Assembly (NCBI RefSeq): GCF_001458315.1
Contig: NZ_CYRX01000033.1
Location: forward strand, 618,621-682,620
Direction: 5' to 3'
DNA length: 64,000 bases
Source: Thalassobacter stenotrophicus
GTDB lineage: Bacteria > Pseudomonadota > Alphaproteobacteria > Rhodobacterales > Rhodobacteraceae
The notes below the pieces were generated by a model. That model had not been told where the DNA came from. It was given only the letters and a program-made list of their open reading frames with translations, and did not search any database. Below are positions 1 through 10,900 of this stretch, piece after piece; the first letter of the stretch is position 1; every line of letters begins with the position of its first letter. The position numbers and the translations under genes are program-made.

Positions 1-37
1 CTTACCTCCGTTTCCCACATCATAATCGGAGAAACCG

Positions 38-1996
<1,959 letters not shown>

Positions 1997-2011
1997 GTTT
2001 GATCTAAAGGA

Positions 2012-2034
2012 AAGCCCCGCCATTGGCGGGGCTT
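2012..2034 (+). terminator. Hairpin after acs
   Basis: A perfect stem AAGCCCCGCC/GGCGGGGCTT with a three-base loop starts 15 bases after the acs stop codon. There is no clean T-tract after it, only scattered Ts, so it may be a weak intrinsic terminator or a 3' mRNA end stabiliser. Confidence 0.6.
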
Positions 2035-2199
2035 ACATCTTTGAAATAATTTGGCCTCAGCGCGACCCTTGGGTGCTAAGATGCAAGGCCGCTCTTGGTC
2101 CGTGCCGACCATCCTCCAAGACGGCGCATTTGACAGGTTCAAAACCCCGTTGCTAACCTCACAAAACTTATGACCTAAATTTTTTAGTGGAGTTTTGTG

Positions 2200-2565
2200 A
2201 TGCGTATTATTGCGTTTGTTTTACCTTTTGTTTTGCTTGGATGTGACGTGGCCGAGGAAATGGCCCCAAGCTCGACGCAGCTCTCGACATCAGCCGAGTT
2301 TGCGCCTCTTTTGGGCAAACGTCTGGAATTAAATGAAAACGATCATCTTGTTTTGAATGCCGATGGAAGTCTTTCGGGAGAATTCGGCGGTGCGGTGACG
2401 CGCGGCACATGGGTTGTTCGCGACGGTTTTTGGTGCCGTGAATTGAGCGCGGGGCCGCGCGGACCTTCCCCTGAGGATTGCCAGCTGTGGGCCCAAGAGG
2501 GCAGCTCCATTAACGTGACCCGAGATCAGGGGCGCGGCGGATCGTTTGTCTATGAAATCAGCTAG
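2200..2565 (+). CDS. Small lipoprotein of unknown function
   Basis: This 121-residue protein has a short lipoprotein signal ending in the lipobox L-L-G-C, with the lipidated cysteine at residue 15. The mature part looks like a small beta-barrel: 'GKRLELNENDHLVLNADGSL' followed by 'GTWVVRDGFWCREL'. That pattern resembles small periplasmic or outer-membrane lipoproteins of Rhodobacterales, but I do not recognise a named family. A GTG lies three bases upstream, but the AGTGGAG ribosome binding site is better spaced for the ATG at 2200. The upstream stretch is clearly more AT-rich than the neighbouring genes. Two cysteines in the mature part (WCREL and DCQLW) could form a disulphide. Function is unknown. 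Confidence 0.75.
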   Translation: MRIIAFVLPFVLLGCDVAEEMAPSSTQLSTSAEFAPLLGKRLELNENDHLVLNADGSLSGEFGGAVTRGTWVVRDGFWCRELSAGPRGPSPEDCQLWAQEGSSINVTRDQGRGGSFVYEIS

Positions 2566-2583
2566 CGATGGCTGGGTCAGAGG

Positions 2584-2612
2584 GAAAATGGCCCTTTTGT
2601 GGCGCCATTTTC
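2584..2612. terminator. Hairpin between convergent genes
   Basis: An inverted repeat GAAAATGGC/GCCATTTTC with an 11-base loop lies between the lipoprotein gene and the convergent dehydrogenase gene. A-runs and T-runs sit at both stem ends, so it could terminate transcription from either side. Confidence 0.45.
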
Positions 2613-2691
2613 ATTTGTGATTGCGCCGGGCCTTTGGCCCGTCGCGGTGGGCGCTGCGCGCCATTGAGTATTTTTAGAACAAAGGAGCCTT

Positions 2692-3567
2692 TTAGGCTTG
2701 GAGTGCGCGCAGGCGTTTGATGAGGCTTGAGGTGTCCCACCGGCCGCCGCCCATGTTTTGGACGTCTTTGTAGTATTGATCGATCATGGCCGTGCCCGGC
2801 AGCGGTGCGCCAATGTTGTTAGCCTCATCGAGGCAAATCCCGAGGTCTTTGCGCATCCAGTCGACGGCGAAGCCGAAATCGTAGGTGTCATCGAGCATGG
2901 TCGCGTGGCGGTTGAGCATTTGCCAGCTGCCCGCAGCGCCGCCCTTGATCACATCGACAACCGCGCGTCCGTCTAGGCCGGATTTTTCCGCAAATAGCAT
3001 CGCCTCGGACAAGCCCTGGAGGAGGCCTGCGATTGCGATTTGGTTGACCATCTTGGTCAGCTGACCCGCGCCTGTTTCGCCCATGCGGGCACAGGCACCG
3101 GCATAGGCGTCGATGACCGGAGCGGCTTGGTCATAGGCGTCTTGGTCGCCCCCGCACATGACGCTGAGCACGCCGTTTTCGGCGCCGGCCTGTCCGCCGG
3201 AGACGGGCGCATCAATGAAGCTGATGCCGTGGTCTTTGGCCGCCGCGTACAGCGTGCGCGTGATATCGGCGGAGACTGTTGTGTGATCGACGAATACGGT
3301 GCCTGCAGCCATCGCTCCGAGTGCGCCATCCTCCCCTAGGCACACGCTGCGCAGGTCATCATCGTTGCCCACGCAGGACATCACAAAATCCGCGCCCTTT
3401 GCGGCCGCCGCCGGTGTTGTGGCCATCGCGCCACCATGTTCTGCGACCCAAGCCTCTGCCTTGGCAGTGGTGCGGTTGTAGACGGTGACGGTGTGCCCGG
3501 CCTTTACCAAATGCCCGGCCATCGGATACCCCATGACCCCCAAGCCCAGAAATGTGACGTTCGCCAT
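2692..3567 (-). CDS. 3-hydroxyisobutyrate dehydrogenase-family oxidoreductase
   Basis: This 291-residue cytoplasmic enzyme belongs to the beta-hydroxyacid dehydrogenase family. The N-terminal Rossmann fold shows GLGVMGYPMAGHLVKAGH as the dinucleotide-binding loop. The substrate-binding signature DAPVSGGQAGAENG follows near residue 120, and the catalytic lysine is in GAGQLTKMVNQ near residue 170. Known family members oxidise 3-hydroxyisobutyrate (valine catabolism) or reduce tartronate semialdehyde. No other valine genes are adjacent, so the substrate is not settled. I start at the ATG with a GGGAGC ribosome binding site; an upstream in-frame ATG adds six residues without support. It converges on the lipoprotein gene and diverges from the penicillin acylase gene. 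Confidence 0.85.
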   Translation of the reverse strand: MANVTFLGLGVMGYPMAGHLVKAGHTVTVYNRTTAKAEAWVAEHGGAMATTPAAAAKGADFVMSCVGNDDDLRSVCLGEDGALGAMAAGTVFVDHTTVSADITRTLYAAAKDHGISFIDAPVSGGQAGAENGVLSVMCGGDQDAYDQAAPVIDAYAGACARMGETGAGQLTKMVNQIAIAGLLQGLSEAMLFAEKSGLDGRAVVDVIKGGAAGSWQMLNRHATMLDDTYDFGFAVDWMRKDLGICLDEANNIGAPLPGTAMIDQYYKDVQNMGGGRWDTSSLIKRLRALQA

Positions 3568-3641
3568 GGTGTGCTCCCTTTGCAAATAGCGTTCCTAGCC
3601 GTTACGTAACGGGATGAGCGTGGCCGTCAACGGGGACAAGT

Positions 3642-6101
3642 ATGGGCGAGGTGTTTCGGTGGACGGTGCGTGGCATTGGGGTCGTGTTTGCTTTGGCGGC
3701 TTTGGGGCTGTTTTTGGGCTATCTTCTCGCGGCGCGGTCGCTGCCTGAGTACGATAAGCGGCTGCGTGTTGCGGGGCTTGAGGCACGGGTCGAGATCGTG
3801 CGCAACACCCACAACGTGCCTCACATTTTGGGCGAAACCTCTGAGGCTAGTTATTTTGGCTTGGGCTATGTGCACGCGCAGGACCGGCTGTGGCAGATGA
3901 TGGTAATGCGGCGCACGGCGCAGGGCCGTCTGTCTGAGCTGTTTGGCGCCGAAACTCTGCGCACGGATGAATTGCTGCGGCGGTTGGACCTGTATGGTGC
4001 GGCCAGCCGTGCGATCCCCGCGCAGGACCCTGAAACGATGGCTATGCTGGAGGCCTATGCCGCCGGGGTGAATGCCCGTATCCAACAGGTCAACGATGAG
4101 GCCTTGGGCCGTGGCGCGCCGGAATATTTTCTGTTTCCGCCACAAATCGCGCCGTGGCGGCCGACCGATAGCCTTGCCGTCCTCAAGATCATGGCCCTGC
4201 AATTGGCCGGACACATGGAGGAGGAGATCGCGCGCGCCCGCGCCGGCCTCGTACTGCCGGCGGAGCGGTTGGTGGATCTGCATCCGGATGCGCCGGGGGG
4301 CGGGCGGGCTGTCCTGCCGGAGATTAGCACATTGTTCCCCACGCTTGAGCCGACGCAAATCGCCCGCTCGGACCGGCCCGCCTTGTGGCCCGCACCTTCG
4401 CGCAACATGGCGGGAGCCTCTAACGCTTGGGCGGCCACTCCCGCCCGCGCGGCCAAAGGGGGCACGCTGCTGGCCAATGACCCCCACCTTGGGCTGAGCG
4501 CGCCGTCCATCTGGTATCTTGCACGGCTTGAGTTGGCGACGGGCGGCGTGATCGGTGGCACCGTGCCGGGGATGCCGCTGGTTCTGGTCGGCCGCTCGGA
4601 CCAGATCGGCTGGGGCCTGACCTCGGCCTATCTTGATGACCAAGACGTGTTCATCGAACGCCTGAACCCCGACAACCCGTTCCAATATCGCACCCCCGAC
4701 GGCTGGAAAGATTTCGAGGTCCGGGAGAGTATTATTCAGGTCAAGGATGCGGACCCTGTGACCATCACCCTGCGCTGGACCGACAATGGCCCGGTCCTGA
4801 CGCGTGGGCAGTTCGATCTGGGCAGTGTCACCCCGCAGGGGCACGTTGCGGCCTTGGGTTGGACCGCACTTGCCGATGCCGACACCTCAATGCGCGGCGC
4901 GCGCGAAATCATGGCTGCCAACACGATTGATCAGGCACTTGAGGCGGGCCGCTACCACGTGGCACCGGCGCAAAACCTGACGGTCGTCGACGGCCGCCGC
5001 GTGGCAATGCAGATCATCGGGCACCAGCCCCAGCGTGACATCAACCACCAAAGCCAAGGGCGCATCCCCGCCCCCGGGTGGGAGCCGCGCAACCGCTGGC
5101 AGGGCACTATGCCCTACGCGATGAACCCTCGTTTTGTGGACCCCGCAGGCGGCATCGTGGGCAACACCAACAATAAAACCGTAGATCAGCCCTTTCCCCG
5201 CCACATCAGCCACTGGTGGGGCGACACCCAACGCGTCCAACGCTGGGAACGGTTGATGCAGGCACGCGTCGCCCATACCCGCGAAAGCTTTATCGAAGCG
5301 CAACTAGACCCCGTCAGTATCTCGGCTCGTGCACTTTTGCCGCTGATCGGGCGGGACCTTTGGTTCACCGGTGAGGCCGCCGCCGCCGACACCCCCGAAC
5401 GCACGCGCCACGATGCCCTGACGCTTTTGGCGGCATGGAATGGTGAGATGTCCGAACATCTGCCCGAGCCGCTGATTTATGCCGCATGGGTGCGCCACCT
5501 TCAGGATCGCCTGATCCGCGATGAACTGGGCCCCTTGGCCGACGATTACACCCATGTTGAACCTTTGTTCATCGAGCGGGTCTACCGCAACGCCCAAGGG
5601 GCGGCGGCGTGGTGCGATGTGATCCAATCCACCCCCCTTGAGACCTGCGCAGACATGGCGCGGATTTCGCTGGATGAGGCGCTGATCTGGCTGACGGAAC
5701 GCTATGGTCGCACGCCCGCCAGTTGGCGCTGGGGCGACGCCCATGAGGCCCGTCATGATCACCCCGTGTTGGGCGAGGTGCCGGGCCTGTCGCTGGTGGT
5801 GAACATTCGTCAATCAACCTCGGGCGGGGACAATACGCTGATGCGCGGGCTGACCTCTGGTGAGGACCCCGATCCGTTCACGAACGTCCATGCCGGGGCC
5901 TATCGCGGGGTCTATGACTTTTCGGATCCTGAAAGCTCTGTCTTTATCATCTCAACCGGGCAAAGCGGGCATCCGCTGTCGCGGCACTACGATGATCTGG
6001 GTGAGCTGTGGCGGCGCGGCGAATACATCCCGATGACGCTAGATCCCGCCTTGGCGCGGGCGGGCGCGGTGGGCGTTACGGTGCTTGAGCCTGCGCGCTA
6101 G
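3642..6101 (+). CDS. Penicillin acylase family hydrolase (Ntn hydrolase)
   Basis: This 819-residue protein is a secreted or membrane-anchored amide hydrolase of the penicillin amidase family. Residues 10-31 form a hydrophobic signal anchor. The alpha-chain motif GLGYVHAQDRLWQM lies near residue 75. After a linker, the autocatalytic nucleophile is Ser260 in the motif G-A-S-N-A-W, followed by the conserved NDPHLG. Known relatives are made as one chain, cut before the serine, and hydrolyse penicillin G, cephalosporins or acyl-homoserine lactones. The sequence does not tell which substrate is used here, so quorum-signal or fatty-amide cleavage is inference. The length is normal and no active-site residue appears lost. 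It converges on hemB. Confidence 0.92.
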   Translation: MGEVFRWTVRGIGVVFALAALGLFLGYLLAARSLPEYDKRLRVAGLEARVEIVRNTHNVPHILGETSEASYFGLGYVHAQDRLWQMMVMRRTAQGRLSELFGAETLRTDELLRRLDLYGAASRAIPAQDPETMAMLEAYAAGVNARIQQVNDEALGRGAPEYFLFPPQIAPWRPTDSLAVLKIMALQLAGHMEEEIARARAGLVLPAERLVDLHPDAPGGGRAVLPEISTLFPTLEPTQIARSDRPALWPAPSRNMAGASNAWAATPARAAKGGTLLANDPHLGLSAPSIWYLARLELATGGVIGGTVPGMPLVLVGRSDQIGWGLTSAYLDDQDVFIERLNPDNPFQYRTPDGWKDFEVRESIIQVKDADPVTITLRWTDNGPVLTRGQFDLGSVTPQGHVAALGWTALADADTSMRGAREIMAANTIDQALEAGRYHVAPAQNLTVVDGRRVAMQIIGHQPQRDINHQSQGRIPAPGWEPRNRWQGTMPYAMNPRFVDPAGGIVGNTNNKTVDQPFPRHISHWWGDTQRVQRWERLMQARVAHTRESFIEAQLDPVSISARALLPLIGRDLWFTGEAAAADTPERTRHDALTLLAAWNGEMSEHLPEPLIYAAWVRHLQDRLIRDELGPLADDYTHVEPLFIERVYRNAQGAAAWCDVIQSTPLETCADMARISLDEALIWLTERYGRTPASWRWGDAHEARHDHPVLGEVPGLSLVVNIRQSTSGGDNTLMRGLTSGEDPDPFTNVHAGAYRGVYDFSDPESSVFIISTGQSGHPLSRHYDDLGELWRRGEYIPMTLDPALARAGAVGVTVLEPAR

Positions 6102-6224
6102 GCCGCGCCAAGGCATTAGCGGCGGGCGGGGCCGTGGCCACAAGATATGGCGCTCACCATCGGTATCTCGTGGTTAACAAATCACTAATATAGTGTGAAA
6201 ATCGTTAATTATAAGTAAGTTAGC

Positions 6225-6260
6225 ATGACCCATTGTTGCGCGCTCGCAACAATGGGTCAT
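6225..6260. terminator. Perfect 16-bp hairpin between penicillin acylase and hemB
   Basis: ATGACCCATTGTTGCG is followed by a four-base loop CGCT and its exact reverse complement. The hairpin sits between two convergent genes with no T-run on either side. It may be a bidirectional, Rho-assisted end signal or a member of a small interspersed repeat family. Its perfection is unusual for a simple terminator. Confidence 0.5.
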
Positions 6261-6295
6261 AGGTGCAGACCTAAGCTCTGTCGCGGGGTCAGACC

Positions 6296-7297
6296 CTAGC
6301 CGCGGTTCAAAATCCGCGCGACTTCAGGGGCGAAATAGGTCAGGACCCCATCACATCCCGCGCGGCGAAACGCCATGAGGCTTTCCAACATCACCCGCTC
6401 TCCATCGATCCAACCGTTGGCGGCAGCGGCCTTGATCATCGCGTATTCCCCCGACACCTGATAGGCATAGGTGGGCGCGCCAAAGGTGTCTTTGGCCTCA
6501 CGGCAGATGTCCAGATAGGGCATGCCGGGTTTGACCATGACCATATCGGCCCCTTCGCTCAGATCACGCTCAATTAAGCGCATCGCCTCGCGCCGGTTGA
6601 GGGGGTCCATCTGATAGGTTTTCTTATCGCCCGTCAGCGCGCCCGAGGCTCCGACCGCATCGCGGAACGGACCGTAAAAGGCAGACGCGTATTTCGCGGC
6701 ATAGGACATGATAGTAACGTTCTTGTGGCCATTGGTTTCAAGCGCTTGGCGCAACGCACCAATGCGGCCGTCCATCATGTCGGAGGGACCAAGGATATCG
6801 GCACCTGCCTCCGCTTGGGCCATGCCCATCTTGACCAACGCCTCAACGCTTTCGTCGTTGACGACCTCACCGTTGACCACAATCCCGTCGTGACCGTGGG
6901 TGTTGTAGGGGTCCAGCGCGATGTCCGTCATGATCGCGATTTCCGGCACGGCGGCCTTGATCGCGCGGGTGGCGCGGTTTGATAGGTTGTCGGGGTTCCA
7001 CGCTTCTTCGCAGCCGGGCGTTTTCAGCGCAGGGTCCGTGTAGGGGAACAGGCAAATCGCGGGGATCCCAAGGTCAGCGGCTTGCCGTGCGGCCTCAACC
7101 AACAGATCCACCGAAAGCCTCTCAACCCCCGGCATCGAGGGGATAGGCTGGCGTGTGTTTTCACCGTCGCACACAAAAATGGGCCAGATCAGATCATCCA
7201 CCGAAAGCCGATCCTCCCGCACCAGCGCCCGAAGGGCAGGGGTTGCACGGGTCCGGCGCAGTCGCGTGCCGGGAAAGGGGCTCTGGGTCGGGCGCAT
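6296..7297 (-). CDS. hemB: Porphobilinogen synthase (delta-aminolevulinate dehydratase)
   Basis: This 333-residue enzyme condenses two 5-aminolevulinate molecules to porphobilinogen in the tetrapyrrole pathway. The metal site reads DIALDPYNTHGHDG, that is D-x-A-L-D, so the zinc-binding cysteines of the yeast and human type are missing. This marks a Mg-dependent Rhodobacter/Pseudomonas-type HemB. The active-site lysine lies in MVKPGMPYLD, and AAKYASAFYGPFRDA is also conserved. The open frame extends 171 codons further upstream, but a perfect AGGAGG before the ATG at 7297 and the family alignment fix the start. A PpsR/CrtJ-type palindrome lies 20 bases upstream of the ATG. Confidence 0.96.
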   Translation of the reverse strand: MRPTQSPFPGTRLRRTRATPALRALVREDRLSVDDLIWPIFVCDGENTRQPIPSMPGVERLSVDLLVEAARQAADLGIPAICLFPYTDPALKTPGCEEAWNPDNLSNRATRAIKAAVPEIAIMTDIALDPYNTHGHDGIVVNGEVVNDESVEALVKMGMAQAEAGADILGPSDMMDGRIGALRQALETNGHKNVTIMSYAAKYASAFYGPFRDAVGASGALTGDKKTYQMDPLNRREAMRLIERDLSEGADMVMVKPGMPYLDICREAKDTFGAPTYAYQVSGEYAMIKAAAANGWIDGERVMLESLMAFRRAGCDGVLTYFAPEVARILNRG

Positions 7298-7317
7298 CGC
7301 GTCCTCCTGGAATAATG

Positions 7318-7335
7318 TGTCAGGTTTGAGTGACA
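7318..7335. promoter_or_regulatory. PpsR/CrtJ-type operator candidate upstream of hemB
   Basis: The sequence TGTC, ten bases, GACA matches exactly the TGTc-N10-gACA consensus known for the photosynthesis repressor PpsR/CrtJ. It lies just upstream of the hemB ribosome binding site, where a repressor would act. In Rhodobacter capsulatus CrtJ is known to control haem genes. Binding here is inferred from the motif and its position only. Confidence 0.5.
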
Positions 7336-7480
7336 CGAAATCGCCATCGGCTGCAAGGCCCGCAAATGTCCTATCGGGTTGCAAATTTGCCCCCCGCGCG
7401 CCAAAGAAAAGCCATTCCCCACCCGCAGAAGGCACGCAGTGGATTTTTTCTGGCTCAATACGGCCTTCGAGGTCATCGAC

Positions 7481-7966
7481 ATGCGCTCGTTCTCGAACCT
7501 TTGGTTCTGGATCGCGCTGGCGGTGTTGTGGTCGACGGCGGCGCACTGGGTGATCGGCGTGCCCTTCGATATGGTCCAACGTGCCAACCGGGGCCAAGAC
7601 GCGGCCCTGCGCGATGTTGAGACGCTGGCCAACATGCATGCGCGTCGCTTGATCCATATCTTTGATGTCTCCGGTATCTGGGCCACAGGGTTCATCTTTT
7701 TCGCACTGGCCGCCCTTGCGTCGCTGGGCTTTGTCTACGGACTTGAGTTCGCGCAGGCGGTGTTTTTGCTGGGCTTTCCGATGTCGATCGTTTGGGGGCT
7801 GTCGCTGCATTCAGCCCGGGCCATTCCCGGCATGGAGGTGGGCGCGCTGCTGGAACATCTGCGTTGGCACCGGGTCAAAGTGCAGATGGTCGGGGTTGTG
7901 TCGATCTTTGCCACGTCCATGTGGGGCATGTACGTAAACATGAGCGTGAACGTGCTGGGCGGTTGA
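7481..7966 (+). CDS. Small integral membrane protein
   Basis: This 161-residue protein has about four hydrophobic segments: near 5-25 (LWFWIALAVLW), 68-90 (GIWATGFIFFALAALASLGF), 92-115 (EFAQAVFLLGFPMSIVWGL) and 135-155 (MVGVVSIFATSMWGMYVNM). I recall close relatives in Rhodobacteraceae being labelled 'component of SufBCD complex', but nothing visible links it to Fe-S assembly, so I would not trust that name. The open frame starts earlier, but the ATG at 7481 directly precedes the first membrane segment. It is divergent from hemB and lies 32 bases before mfd, so it may be cotranscribed with mfd. Confidence 0.75.
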   Translation: MRSFSNLWFWIALAVLWSTAAHWVIGVPFDMVQRANRGQDAALRDVETLANMHARRLIHIFDVSGIWATGFIFFALAALASLGFVYGLEFAQAVFLLGFPMSIVWGLSLHSARAIPGMEVGALLEHLRWHRVKVQMVGVVSIFATSMWGMYVNMSVNVLGG

Positions 7967-7998
7967 CAGCGGCGCTTATCCCGTTACCTCCCACGGCC

Positions 7999-10900
7999 AT
8001 GGCTTCTTCCAATCACATCACCGCCTCTGGCGCTCCCGAAGGCTTTGACGCGAGCGTTTTGCTGCGCGAGCTGGAAAACGGCATGGTCCTGCACCTTGCC
8101 CGCGACGACAAACGGATGGAGGCGATGGCCGCCGCCCTGCGCTTTTTCGCGCCCAAGGTGCCTGTGTTGCGCCTTCCGGGGTGGGATTGTCTGCCCTATG
8201 ATCGGGTCTCGCCCAACCCCGAGATCAGCGCCGAGCGGATGGCCACGCTGACCCTGCTTGCGCACGGGTTTTCGGAAAAGGTGATCGTGCTGTCCACGCT
8301 GAACGCCGCGACCCAACGGGTGCCCGCGCGTGAGGTTTTGCGCGGGGCGGGCTTTGCCGCGCGCCTCAACCAACGGTTGGATGAAAAGGCCCTGCGCGAT
8401 TATCTGGTGCGCAACGGGTTTTCCCAGACCTCAACCGTGATGGAGCCGGGCGATTACGCGTTCCGGGGCGGCATCATCGACATTTGGCCCGCTGGTGAGC
8501 CCGCGCCGGTTCGGCTGGACCTCTTTGGTGACACGCTCGACGGGTTGCGCCGCTTTGATCCGCAGAGCCAGCGCACGACCGAACAGCTCAAGGGGATTGA
8601 GTTGGCCCCGGTGTCCGAGGTCATCCTTGATGGCCCCGCGATCACCCGCTTTCGGCAGACCTACCGCATTGAGTTCGGGGCCGCGGGCACGGACGATCCG
8701 CTGTATGAGGCCGTCAGCGCGGGCCGCAAACATGCCGGGATCGAACACTGGTTGCCGTTTTTCCATGAAACATTGGAAACGCTTTTTGATTACATGCCAA
8801 CGGCTTCGGTCGTGGTGGACCCTGATGCCGACGCCCTGCGCGCGGACCGTTGGACCAGCCTGACCGACATGTACGACAACCGCCACGAGGCGATGACAGC
8901 AAAGGGGCGCGTGGATACTGTCTACAAGCCGTGCCCCCCCGATTTGCTCTATCTGGATGACGCCGCATGGGGTGCCGCGCTGGCCCCCCGCCGCGTCGTG
9001 AACATGAGCACATTTTCCCAGCCCACCGGGCCGGGTGTGATTGATCTGGGCGCGCGTCAGGGCCGCAATTTTGCGCCCGAACGGCAGCAGGCTGAGCTGA
9101 GCCTGTTCACCGCGCTCAAGTCCCACGTGCAGGCCGTGCGCGCCGATAAGGCCGTGGTGATCGCCAGTTATTCGGGCGGCGCGCGGGAGCGTTTGCAAGG
9201 CCTGTTGCTTGATGAGGAACTGACGGACGTCAAGCTGATCAAGAACCGCTCTGAGGTGGCGAAAGGCGAGGTCGGTCTGACGATTTGGCCGCTGGATGAG
9301 GGATTTGAGGCTTCGGACATCGTTGTGATTTCCGAACAAGACGTCTTGGGGGAGCGTTTGGTGCGCGGCCCCAAGAAAAAGCGCCGGGCTGAGAATTATC
9401 TGACCGAAGCGCAAAGCTTGTCGCCACAAGATCTGGTAGTCCATGTGGATCACGGCGTGGGTCGCTACCTAGGGCTAGAGACCGTCAGAGCGGCGGGTGC
9501 TCCCCATGAATGCCTCACGCTGGAGTACGCAGGCGGGGACCGGCTGTTCCTGCCGGTTGAGAATATCGAACTTCTGAGCCGTTATGGTCAGTCGGAGGGG
9601 ATGCTCGACAAGCTGGGCGGCGGAGCGTGGCAGGCGCGCAAGGCCAAGCTGAAAGAACGCATTCGTCAGGTGGCCGAACGGCTGATGCGGATCGCAGCCG
9701 AGCGCGCGCTGCGCCGTGCGCCCGCGTTGATCGCGCCGCATGATATGTACGAAACTTTTGCCGCGCGTTTCCCCTACACTGAAACCGACGATCAGATGTC
9801 GGCGATTGATGACGTCGTGTCTGACCTCGGCTCTGGCCGGCCGATGGACCGGCTGGTCGTGGGGGATGTGGGCTTTGGCAAGACCGAGGTCGCGATGCGC
9901 GCGGCCTTTGTGGCAGCCTCTGCGGGCAAACAGGTGGCCGTGATCGCACCCACGACGCTGCTTGCGCGCCAACACGCCGCGAGCTTTGCGGAACGGTTCC
10001 GCGGGACCGCCCTGACGGTGAGGCAATTGTCCCGCTTTGTGACCAACAAAGAGGCCGCGGCGACCCGTGCGGGCATTGCGGACGGGTCCGTGGATATTGC
10101 CATCGGCACCCATGCGCTTTTGGCCAAAACGGTCAAGTTTCAGGACCTTGGCCTGTTGGTCATTGATGAGGAACAGCATTTCGGCGTCACCCACAAAGAG
10201 CGGCTCAAAGAGATGCGTTCGGATGTGCATGTTCTGACGCTGTCGGCCACGCCGATCCCGCGCACGCTGCAAATGTCGCTGTCTGGGGTGCGGGACCTGA
10301 GCGTGATTGGCACGCCGCCGGTGGACCGGCTTGCGATCCGCACCTACGTCAGCGCGTTTGACACTGTGACCCTGCGTGAGGCGCTGTTGCGCGAACACTA
10401 TCGCGGCGGGCAGAGTTTCGTGGTTGTGCCGCGCATTTCGGACCTGTCCGAGATGGAGGAATTCCTGCGCAATCAGGTGCCAGAGGTGACCTATGCGCTG
10501 GCCCACGGCCAATTGGCGGCAGGCGATCTGGATGACCGGATGAACGCGTTTTACGACGGTAAGTATGACGTCCTTCTGGCCACGACGATTGTGGAATCGG
10601 GTATTGATATCCCGACGGCCAACACGATGATCATCCACCGCGCGGATATGTTTGGCCTGAGCCAGCTCTATCAAATTCGCGGTCGGGTGGGGCGGTCCAA
10701 GACGCGTGCCTATGCCTATCTGACGACGAAACCGCGTACGAAGCTAACGCCCACGGCGCAAAAGCGGCTCAAGGTTTTGGGCTCTCTTGATGCGCTGGGT
10801 GCGGGTTTTAACATCGCCTCGCAGGATCTTGATATTCGCGGCTCTGGCAACATCATCGGTGAGGAGCAATCGGGCCACATGCGTGAGGTCGGCCATGAGC

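Noticed and set aside
3627..4844. Long minus-strand open frame opposite the penicillin acylase gene
   Set aside because: Composition and lack of motifs mark it as a shadow of the real gene.
9475..10674. 400-codon minus-strand open frame opposite mfd
   Set aside because: It lies wholly inside the mfd helicase core, is histidine- and arginine-rich, and has no family motif.
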